From assembly GCA_910577235.1 (NCBI GenBank), contig CAJTMX010000065.1, positions 1-8,962 of the forward strand: a stretch of DNA of 8,962 nt. The letters are read 5' to 3'. The stretch comes from an uncultured Acetatifactor sp. Lineage in GTDB: Bacteria; Bacillota; Clostridia; Lachnospirales; Lachnospiraceae. The position numbers and the translations under genes are program-made. Positions 1 through 6,152 of the stretch are shown here, piece after piece (position 1 is the stretch's first letter; each line of letters opens with the position of its first letter). The notes under the pieces are model-generated. The model was not told the origin of the DNA, ran no database searches, and was given only the letters and a program-made list of their open reading frames with translations.

Positions 1-1
1 A

Positions 2-553
2 AAGCCGGAAAATCAAAGGATTTTATCTGGTTTGGGATGTGGGAAGTTTGAGAAAGTAATGAGTCATCCCAATCTCTCCCATCCCAAGGTGGATGATGAG
101 AGCGGCGGGAGCGATACTTTCGGCACAAGGACAGCTCCTTACGAAGGCGATTCCCTAAAATGGAGACTGATGACCTATATGATTTGGAATCAGGACAAGG
201 TGTTGGACAGCATTGCATGTAAGTGCGCCGGTAAAGATATCATTCTATACGGCAGAGGAAACTTTACAGCTATGCTTTTGCCCAAAATGAAGGAGAGGGG
301 AATAACGCCCGCCTGTATTATCGACTCCTACTATGAGACCGGAGACTATGAAGGGATTCCGCTTTATAACGCAAAAGATATGGCGGAGATCAAAACCGGG
401 GAGGCCATCGCGATCGTTACGCCCGTAACAGGTTTCTCCGCGATCAAGCGTAAGTTGGTGTCCGCCGATGTCTGTCAGGACGCCGTTCCCATCTGGGAAT
501 TTACGGATGCGCAGGCACTGAAAGACAGGCTGGGATGCATAAATATGCTATAG
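2..553 (+). CDS. GRG (Rossmann-like) domain protein, 5'-incomplete paralogue of the next protein's C-terminus
   Basis: This frame is open from the left edge to a TAG stop at 551-553, so the true start is not visible. A TTG at 32 and an ATG at 59 are possible internal starts; only a modest AAAGGA (15-20) precedes the TTG. From the ATG at 59 the protein matches residues 314-477 of the following radical SAM protein without a gap, about 129 of 164 residues identical by hand count. It carries the same LYGRGNF motif, a nucleotide-binding-like beta-Gly-x-Gly turn, followed by a second strand ending IIDSYYE. Upstream of about position 45 the similarity stops abruptly. It may be the end of a full paralogue whose upstream part differs, a gene with an internal deletion, or a free-standing module that is still translated. 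The function is unknown; a Rossmann-like fold is inferred from pattern only. Confidence 0.6.
   Translation, partial: KPENQRILSGLGCGKFEKVMSHPNLSHPKVDDESGGSDTFGTRTAPYEGDSLKWRLMTYMIWNQDKVLDSIACKCAGKDIILYGRGNFTAMLLPKMKERGITPACIIDSYYETGDYEGIPLYNAKDMAEIKTGEAIAIVTPVTGFSAIKRKLVSADVCQDAVPIWEFTDAQALKDRLGCINML
59..553 (+). repeat. Direct repeat, copy 1, of the GRG-domain coding segment
   Basis: This 495-nt stretch is collinear with 1543-2037 without insertions or deletions, and both copies end in a TAG stop. Long stretches match exactly, for example the CGGCACAAGGACAGCTCCTT shared near 120 and near 1605. By hand count the encoded proteins are about 79 percent identical. Confidence 0.85.
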
Positions 554-586
554 ATCAGAACTTGACAATTATGTAGTAGGAAATGT

Positions 587-593
587 AAAGGAG
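587..593 (+). promoter_or_regulatory. Ribosome binding site of the radical SAM gene
   Basis: AAAGGAG lies 10 nt before the ATG at 604. This is the only good Shine-Dalgarno match nearby and it supports that start. The 50-nt gap after the preceding stop codon holds no convincing promoter or terminator, so the gene may be co-transcribed with whatever lies upstream. Confidence 0.7.
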
Positions 594-603
594 AGTACAA
601 TAA

Positions 604-2037
604 ATGCCTAAATTATGTAAAAACGGAAAGGACTGGATTCAGGTCATAAACTCTGACGGTATGGTTCGGTTATGCGGCTGGACCGGGGAGGATGGCTGGA
701 TCGGCAGTTTGCTTGACCATTCAATGCCGGAATTATTTCATGGAGAAAAGGCAGGAAAGTTAAGGCAAAAATTGATAAATCAGGATTACTCCAGCTGTTC
801 AGTGAACGACTGCCCTTATCTGATGACAGGCGACATAAAGACATATCAGACGGAAATAGGCGAACTGCCGGAGTATCCGGAACGGTTGTACATGGCATTT
901 GAGAATATATGTAATTACAGATGCCCCAGCTGCAACATCCACTGCGCGGATGCGGGGAAGGACAGAGAGCAGATTGAACATAACTATGACATAATAGAGA
1001 GCCGATTGAAGGACGCCCTGTCTCATGCTAAAATTATAGGCGCTAACGGTCAGGGGGAGCTGTTTTGCAGCAGGCGGACGATGCGGCTGCTGTCCGAGTG
1101 GGAACCTTTGGCCCCTGCGGAAGAATGTCAGGTATGGCTGGAGACCAATGGCTCCCTGTTTGACGAAGAACATTGGAAAAAGATTGAAAATATCGGGAAA
1201 TACTATGTTGGGGCCACAGTTACGGTGATGAGCTTTGACCAGGCGATATATGAACATCTCTCGGGCGCCAAATACCCCATCAGCAAGATAGAGGACAATC
1301 TGCGATTTATAAAATCTCTGAGGGAAAAGAACATTATAAACTTCCTCCAGCTGGCAACGGTGGTGCAGGCAGAAAATTTCCGAGAAATGCCGGAATTTGC
1401 CCGTAGATGCATAGAGGAATTTGGAGCTGACCGGGTCAGGCTGCGTCCCTATGCCAACTGGGGCGTACAGAGCAGTATGGAAGAATTTTTTATGGATATA
1501 CGCAATCCTGCGCATCCCTATCATCAGGAGTACAGGGAGATAATGAGGCACCCTTACCTATCCCATCCCAAGGTGGCAGACCATAGCGGCGGGAAGGATA
1601 CCTACGGCACAAGGACAGCTCCTTATGAGGATGCATCCCTAAAATGGAGGCTGATGACCTATATATTGTGGAATCAGGACAAGGTGCTGGACAGTATTGC
1701 ATGCAAATGTGCCGGGAAAGATATCGTACTATACGGCAGAGGCAACTTTACAGCTACGCTCCTTCCCAAAATGAAGGAGAGAGGCTTAACACCGGCCTGC
1801 ATCGTTGACTCCTACTATGAGACAGGTGAATATGACGGGATCTCTCTATATAATACCAGAGACATGGCGAAGATCAAAATAGGGGAGGCGGTGGCCATCA
1901 TCACGCCTATAACAGGTTTCTCGGCAATCAAGGGTAATCTGATTTCCGCCGGTGTCTGTCAGGATGCCATTCCTATCTGGGAGTTTACGGACGACAAGGC
2001 AATAAAGGAAAGACTGGATGGCATAAATATGCTGTAG
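604..2037 (+). CDS. Radical SAM protein with N-terminal SPASM-like segment and C-terminal GRG domain
   Basis: The product is 477 residues, beginning at an ATG with an AAAGGAG site. Three parts are visible. Residues 1-72 are Cys-rich (C5, C24, C65, C70) and follow the SPASM pattern: DGMVRLCGW, an IG-S-L segment, an LR, then C-x4-C-P. Such segments bind auxiliary iron-sulfur clusters. Residues 97-285 are the radical SAM core, with the CX3CX2C cluster motif at C103, C107 and C110 and a GQGE at 149-152 in place of the usual GGE SAM-binding element. Residues 314-477 contain a LYGRGNF motif near 376-382, consistent with a Rossmann-like fold, and are repeated in the preceding gene. Radical SAM enzymes cleave S-adenosylmethionine to start radical chemistry; the substrate here cannot be read from sequence. 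Being close to flagellin and sugar-modifying genes, it may modify a glycan precursor or the protein itself. SPASM normally follows the core, so the order is unusual. Family confidence is high, function unknown. Confidence 0.85.
   Translation: MPKLCKNGKDWIQVINSDGMVRLCGWTGEDGWIGSLLDHSMPELFHGEKAGKLRQKLINQDYSSCSVNDCPYLMTGDIKTYQTEIGELPEYPERLYMAFENICNYRCPSCNIHCADAGKDREQIEHNYDIIESRLKDALSHAKIIGANGQGELFCSRRTMRLLSEWEPLAPAEECQVWLETNGSLFDEEHWKKIENIGKYYVGATVTVMSFDQAIYEHLSGAKYPISKIEDNLRFIKSLREKNIINFLQLATVVQAENFREMPEFARRCIEEFGADRVRLRPYANWGVQSSMEEFFMDIRNPAHPYHQEYREIMRHPYLSHPKVADHSGGKDTYGTRTAPYEDASLKWRLMTYILWNQDKVLDSIACKCAGKDIVLYGRGNFTATLLPKMKERGLTPACIVDSYYETGEYDGISLYNTRDMAKIKIGEAVAIITPITGFSAIKGNLISAGVCQDAIPIWEFTDDKAIKERLDGINML
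1543..2037 (+). repeat. Direct repeat, copy 2, forming the radical SAM protein's C-terminal domain
   Basis: This is the partner of the 59-553 copy. Here the module is joined in frame to a complete radical SAM protein. Many protein differences are conservative (I/V, D/E, K/R), which suggests that both copies have been under protein-level selection. Confidence 0.85.
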
Positions 2038-2168
2038 GCGGGCCTGCTATTTATTTTATATATTGTGGAGATCAGAAAACACATTTAAACTCTGGGGGCT
2101 GATTATTTTTACATGCAGTTGGAGAATGGGGTTAGAGGAAGTATCTATTAGCACTGAGAAAAATGTTT

Positions 2169-2173
2169 GGAGG
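2169..2173 (+). promoter_or_regulatory. Ribosome binding site fixing the start of the cytidylyltransferase fusion gene
   Basis: GGAGG sits 8 nt before the ATG at 2182. An in-frame TTG at 2167 would overlap this site, so the ATG is the better start. The 144-nt gap upstream (2038-2181) is AT-rich in its first half; I see no strong promoter, hairpin or gene in it. Confidence 0.75.
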
Positions 2174-2181
2174 AAAAAGAC

Positions 2182-3993
2182 ATGCAGGCAATGATTTTAG
2201 CAGCAGGTATGGGAAAGAGGCTACAGAAATACACGCAGGATCAGACCAAGTGCATGATCAGGGTTGCGGGAAAAACATTGCTGGAGCATGCCTGTGACGC
2301 CTTGAAAGCCGCCGGGATTCATAAGGTGATCCTGGTGGTTGGGTATCATGGCGCGGAGTTGGTGGAATACGCCTTGCATCATGTGGAGGGCATTGAATTT
2401 GAATTTGTACACAACACCATATACGACACCAGCAATAACATCTATTCTCTGTATCTGGCAAGGAATTATCTGCGCAGGGATGACACGGTGCTGCTGGAGT
2501 CCGATCTGATCTATGAACCCTCCATTATACAGCGCCTGGTACAGGATGAGCAGCCCAATCTGGCGGTGGTGTCCAAATATGAATATTGGATGGATGGAAC
2601 CGTGTGTACGCTGGATGAGAGCGGGAATATTGTGGAGTTTGTGGAGAAAAAGGACTTTGATTATGCCAGCGCGGAACAGTATTACAAGACGGTAAACATC
2701 TATAAATTCAGTAAGAAATTTGCCGCAGAAAAATATATCCCTTTTTTGGAGACATATATCCATGTATACGGCTCCAATCAGTATTATGAGTCCGTCCTGA
2801 GGATTATTGCCCATATCAATAAATCGGATCTGGTTGCCTTCGACATAGGGGAAAGCAAGTGGTATGAGATAGACAACGCGCAGGACTATGAGATAGCGGG
2901 GACCATGTTCCAGAGCGAGGAAAAGAAACTCATCAGCTATGAACTGCAGTTTGGAGGATATTGGCGTTTCCCCAAGATATATGATTTCTGTTATCTGGTG
3001 AACCCCTACTTCCCAACAGCGCGCTTGCAGGCACAACTGCAATATATGTTTGGAACCCTCCTGACCCAGTATCCATCGGGAATGAGGGTGCAGAGAGTCA
3101 ATGCGGCCAGGATATTTGACATTGACGAGAGCACGTTGCTGGTAGGCAACGGCGCGGCGGAACTGATCAATGTGCTGGGGCGTGTGTATGATGGAACCAT
3201 AGGTGTGCCGCTGCCAGCCTTCAACGAGTATCTGCGCTGTTTTGAGAACAATGGGAAGGTGCATATTATCAGTGAGAGAGAGGATCTGTCACTGGAAAAA
3301 CAGGGTATTTTGGATACTCTGGACAAGGTGGAAATGCTTATTCTGGTGAATCCGGACAACCCCAGTGGAGGATTTCTCTCCAGGGAGGATATGCTGGACA
3401 TAATCACGGAGTGCGAGAGGAGAGAGAAGTTGTGCGTGGTGGACGAGTCCTTTGTGGACTTTGCCGACGCGGATGTGCGTTATACGCTGCTGAATCAGAG
3501 AATACTGGATCAATACAAGAACCTGGTGGTGATCAAGAGTATCAGCAAGTCCTATGGGATACCAGGGTTGAGGCTTGGTATTCTGGCAACGGGGAACAGG
3601 GAACTTCTAGAGAAGATAAGCGCCAATCTGGCCATATGGAACATCAACTCCTTTGCCGAATACTTCCTGGAAATATTCCCGTTATATCAAAGGGAATATG
3701 TCAAAGGCTGTGACCGCCTGTCCAGGGAACGGGAGTATCTCACGAAAGGTCTGGAGGAGCTTGGTTTTCTGAAGGTATACCCTTCTCAGGCAAATTATGT
3801 GATGTGCAGAGTGGAGAGTATAACTTCCAGAGAACTGGCGAACCTGCTGATAGGTAAGTACAATATCCTGATTAAAGATCTGTCCACTAAGTTGGGTTTT
3901 GAAGGCAGACAGTATATCCGTATCGCCATAAAGGGCAGGGAAGAGAACGATTTTCTGCTCAGTGCCTTGACGGAGATAGGGGCAGGACTATAG
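2182..3993 (+). CDS. Bifunctional LicC/PntC-like cytidylyltransferase fused to CobD/HisC-like PLP enzyme
   Basis: The product is 603 residues. Residues 1-240 are a nucleotidyltransferase: the LAAGMGKRL loop at 6-14, T22-K23, the likely metal-binding D108 (LLESDL) and D231 (WYEIDN). This pattern fits LicC (CTP:phosphocholine) and PntC (phosphonate) cytidylyltransferases. Residues 250-603 are a fold-type I PLP domain: GNGAAELI, NPDNPSG at 390-396, D421-E422 for the cofactor ring, Schiff-base K456 in SISKSYG, R464, and a C-terminal carboxylate-binding R580 in YIRIAI. Segments such as PGLRLG and YPSQANY resemble CobD, the L-threonine-O-3-phosphate decarboxylase, more than class V transaminases. 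The two active sites together could form and CDP-activate a small phospho-amine or phospho-amino acid. A similar fusion is, from memory, found in the C. difficile type A flagellin-modification locus. The glycosyltransferase follows after 16 nt, so co-transcription is likely. Whether the PLP half transaminates or decarboxylates is open. Confidence 0.85.
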   Translation: MQAMILAAGMGKRLQKYTQDQTKCMIRVAGKTLLEHACDALKAAGIHKVILVVGYHGAELVEYALHHVEGIEFEFVHNTIYDTSNNIYSLYLARNYLRRDDTVLLESDLIYEPSIIQRLVQDEQPNLAVVSKYEYWMDGTVCTLDESGNIVEFVEKKDFDYASAEQYYKTVNIYKFSKKFAAEKYIPFLETYIHVYGSNQYYESVLRIIAHINKSDLVAFDIGESKWYEIDNAQDYEIAGTMFQSEEKKLISYELQFGGYWRFPKIYDFCYLVNPYFPTARLQAQLQYMFGTLLTQYPSGMRVQRVNAARIFDIDESTLLVGNGAAELINVLGRVYDGTIGVPLPAFNEYLRCFENNGKVHIISEREDLSLEKQGILDTLDKVEMLILVNPDNPSGGFLSREDMLDIITECERREKLCVVDESFVDFADADVRYTLLNQRILDQYKNLVVIKSISKSYGIPGLRLGILATGNRELLEKISANLAIWNINSFAEYFLEIFPLYQREYVKGCDRLSREREYLTKGLEELGFLKVYPSQANYVMCRVESITSRELANLLIGKYNILIKDLSTKLGFEGRQYIRIAIKGREENDFLLSALTEIGAGL

Positions 3994-4009
3994 AGGAAAG
4001 GAAGGCATC

Positions 4010-4945
4010 ATGCAGGAAAACTACGATGTACTGATCGTTACCACAGCAAAAGACTATCTGCGATTGCAGTGCAACTATCCCAGGCTGCTCCGGTATATGC
4101 CCGGTAGACGACTGATATTTGTGGGCAATGAGGAAGTAGGACGACTGGTGGAGGAGAGCGGTCTGGGAGAACGGGCAGGATATCTGCCGGAGGACGACAT
4201 CCTTCCCTTTGACGCCGTACATAAGGTGATGGGGAAGGCGCTGGATCGGGAGGATGTACCCAGAGGAGTGACAGGCTGGTACTATCAGCAGTTCCTTAAG
4301 ATGCAGTACAGCGCCCAGTGTAGGGACGAGTATTACCTGATGTGGGATGGGGACACGGTGCCCTGCAAGCCCTTTTTTATGTTCTCTCAGGAAAGCGGTC
4401 TGCCATATCTTGACTTAAAGCATGAGTATCATGAAGAGTATTTCCGGACGCTGGAAAAGCTGCTGCCGGGCATGCATAAATGCATTGAGCAGTCCTTTAT
4501 CTCCGAGCATATGCTTATAAACCGGGAGATTATGGGAAACTTGATCCGGGATATAGAGGCCAACGGGCAGATCCCCGGGGAGCGGTTCTACGAAAAGATC
4601 CTCCATGCCATCCCGCGGGAGCGGCTGGCCAGCAACAGTTTCAGTGAATTTGAGACTTACGGGACCTATGTGGCGTTTCGCCGTCCCATGGCCTACAAGC
4701 TGCGATACTGGAATTCATTCCGGTATGCGGGGGAATTTTTAAATCCCTATACTATTGGCGATGAGGACTACGAATGGCTGGGAAGAAGCTTTGACGCCCT
4801 GTCTTTTGAAAAGGGGCACACCGTGCGCCCCGATCATCAAAATCTATTTGACAATAAGGAGTATCAGAGCAAGCTGTCAGCCCGGCAGATGCTGGAGATC
4901 GCGCAGGAGGAGTTCAAGGACAGCTATATGGAAGTCTGGAACTGA
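4010..4945 (+). CDS. DUF6492-like glycosyltransferase
   Basis: The product is 311 residues with an AGGAAAGGAAGG ribosome site just upstream (3994-4005). The N-terminus (DVLIVTTAKDY) reads like the first strand of a GT-A fold. A WDGD at 112-115 is the expected metal- and nucleotide-sugar-binding DxD motif, preceded by GWYYQQFLKM at 89-98, typical of this family. Further conserved-looking pieces are SEHMLINREIM (165-175) and FSEFETYG (211-218). There is no signal peptide or membrane segment, so it should act in the cytoplasm. It probably transfers a sugar from a nucleotide donor to flagellin or to a glycan on it; donor and acceptor cannot be told from sequence. It is probably in one transcript with the preceding fusion gene. 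Its stop lies 13 nt from the stop of a gene on the other strand, with no hairpin between. Confidence 0.75.
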   Translation: MQENYDVLIVTTAKDYLRLQCNYPRLLRYMPGRRLIFVGNEEVGRLVEESGLGERAGYLPEDDILPFDAVHKVMGKALDREDVPRGVTGWYYQQFLKMQYSAQCRDEYYLMWDGDTVPCKPFFMFSQESGLPYLDLKHEYHEEYFRTLEKLLPGMHKCIEQSFISEHMLINREIMGNLIRDIEANGQIPGERFYEKILHAIPRERLASNSFSEFETYGTYVAFRRPMAYKLRYWNSFRYAGEFLNPYTIGDEDYEWLGRSFDALSFEKGHTVRPDHQNLFDNKEYQSKLSARQMLEIAQEEFKDSYMEVWN

Positions 4946-4958
4946 TAAAGAAAAGCGG

Positions 4959-5966
4959 TTACAGTATCTTCTGCCACTGGGGCAGCGCCAGCGGGAGCGC
5001 CGCCTGTCCCAGATGACAGTGGTCGGGAGAATAATACTTATCCAGCGTGAGGAGCTCCGGGGTGACCAACTCCGGAAAAATGGACAGAAAAGGCATATTG
5101 TTCCGCTCGCAGAACCGGGCCAGCTCCAGATTGAAATAGGCGGTGGCCATATTGCGCTCTATCTCAGTCCCGTTGCGGGGGAAGTTAGGGTCCAACGGAC
5201 AATTTTCGCTCTGAGAGGCTATGGGCCCCCAGCAGGCGACCCGATAGCCCATCTCCCGAAGACGGAGAAGAAATGCGAAATACTGTTCCAGAATATCGTC
5301 CACGATATTCTGATAGGTTCTCACCTGCCGCGTTACCTGTTTAAATACATGGACGCGGATATCGATCTCGCCGAAACAACATAAGATCCTGGCATGGGGA
5401 CGGATAAAGTCCCGAAACAGGAATTCCGCCTTTTCACGGCACCGGAACGTGGTATCGTAGCGGTTACAACTGTAGGCCAGGCAGGGGCCCAGGTGCAGCG
5501 GGGTAAAGGGATAGGGCGTATTGCTTGGACAGACATTGATATTTTGTCCTATTGGAAGAAATGTCAATTCCTCGTTGCCGCTGAAAAAATTCACATGGGA
5601 ATCGCCCAGCACCACAACGGTATCTTCCCGGTGATGGCGCAGGCAGGCATGATCGAAATTGGCCTGTTCCAGCAGACCGCCGGTGTATTCCGCGTCCGGC
5701 AGAGCCTGCAGGACCAGAATGATCCGGCGGAAACGGGAGATCACAGCATTGGTGTCCCCGGCGGCACCAAACTGCCGCATCTCTTCCAGCAATTCCGTAA
5801 ATACAGCGTTTCTCTGTAGGATCTGCTCTTCGGTGTAGAGACTGTCGCGGTTCTCCAGCTCTGTGAACAGGCACAGACGGATATCCTCCCAGGGTAAAAG
5901 CGGAAGGATGGAGGGATTGGTGGCTATGGAATTGACAAGTTGCAGTAGAATTTGTATAGTACGCAT
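4959..5966 (-). CDS. SGNH/GDSL-family esterase or acyltransferase with N-terminal shared module
   Basis: The product is 335 residues. The catalytic domain runs from about residue 115 to the end: block I is GDSH at 121-124 with Ser123 as nucleophile, block III is GEID at 199-202, and block V is D315-x-x-H318 (DHCH). In block III the usual GxND Asn is replaced by Ile, so the oxyanion hole differs from classic GDSL lipases. Such enzymes remove or transfer acyl groups, often acetyl, on carbohydrates, so it may trim or acylate the flagellin glycan. Residues 1-88 match the N-terminus of the divergently encoded methyltransferase. The ATG at 5966 was chosen because that similarity begins there and because an AGGCGGTG-like site precedes it; the frame stays open 78 codons further up. 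It is the only gene here on this strand and has its own likely promoter. No signal peptide is seen, which points to a cytoplasmic role. Confidence 0.8.
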   Translation of the reverse strand: MRTIQILLQLVNSIATNPSILPLLPWEDIRLCLFTELENRDSLYTEEQILQRNAVFTELLEEMRQFGAAGDTNAVISRFRRIILVLQALPDAEYTGGLLEQANFDHACLRHHREDTVVVLGDSHVNFFSGNEELTFLPIGQNINVCPSNTPYPFTPLHLGPCLAYSCNRYDTTFRCREKAEFLFRDFIRPHARILCCFGEIDIRVHVFKQVTRQVRTYQNIVDDILEQYFAFLLRLREMGYRVACWGPIASQSENCPLDPNFPRNGTEIERNMATAYFNLELARFCERNNMPFLSIFPELVTPELLTLDKYYSPDHCHLGQAALPLALPQWQKIL

Positions 5967-6010
5967 ATAAAACACCGCCTGTTTCTGTGTTGTGTAAGTG
6001 ATTTGTACTG

Positions 6011-6039
6011 ATTTTAGCACAATGCGGGAAGTACTACAA
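6011..6039 (-). promoter_or_regulatory. Probable sigma-A promoter of the SGNH gene (extended -10)
   Basis: Reading the minus strand, TTGTAG (6039-6034) is followed after 17 nt by TAAAAT (6016-6011), preceded by TG-C, an extended -10 element. Transcription would begin about 38 nt before the ATG at 5966. The -35 is weak (TTG only), but spacing and position fit, and the gene needs a promoter because nothing precedes it on its strand. Confidence 0.45.
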
Positions 6040-6137
6040 GCCCCAAAGCCAGTGAGAAAAGAACTGTTAAGGACAGATATTCGGGGATACATGCGAGCGT
6101 ATGATTGGCGCATACGTAGGTAAAGCCGACAGTATGC

Positions 6138-6147
6138 AGGAAAGAGG
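6138..6147 (+). promoter_or_regulatory. Ribosome binding site of the FkbM methyltransferase gene
   Basis: AGGAAAGAGG ends 5 nt before the ATG at 6153 and supports that start. The 186-nt divergent gap (5967-6152) also holds the SGNH promoter and a small inverted repeat, but no gene. Confidence 0.6.
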
Positions 6148-6152
6148 TAATC

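Noticed and set aside
562..601. TTGACA at 562-567 with TACAAT at 596-601 as a promoter for the radical SAM gene.
   Set aside because: The spacer is 28 nt, far too long, and TACAAT lies only two bases before the start codon. At the right spacing (17 nt) there is no acceptable -10.
2038..2181. Promoter before the fusion gene (TTGTGG at 2063, TAAACT at 2086).
   Set aside because: Spacing is acceptable, but both hexamers match poorly; such matches are expected by chance in AT-rich sequence.
4755..5819. Two long open frames on the plus strand (4755-5384 and 5394-5819).
   Set aside because: They lie antisense to the SGNH gene and overlap the glycosyltransferase end. Their translations are rich in Arg, Gly and Gln without recognisable motifs or good ribosome sites.
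6121..6132. TAAA directly followed by GCCGACAG near the methyltransferase start as a sigma-28 promoter.
   Set aside because: The two elements are adjacent rather than 15 nt apart, and no TAAA is found 15 nt before the GCCGAC.
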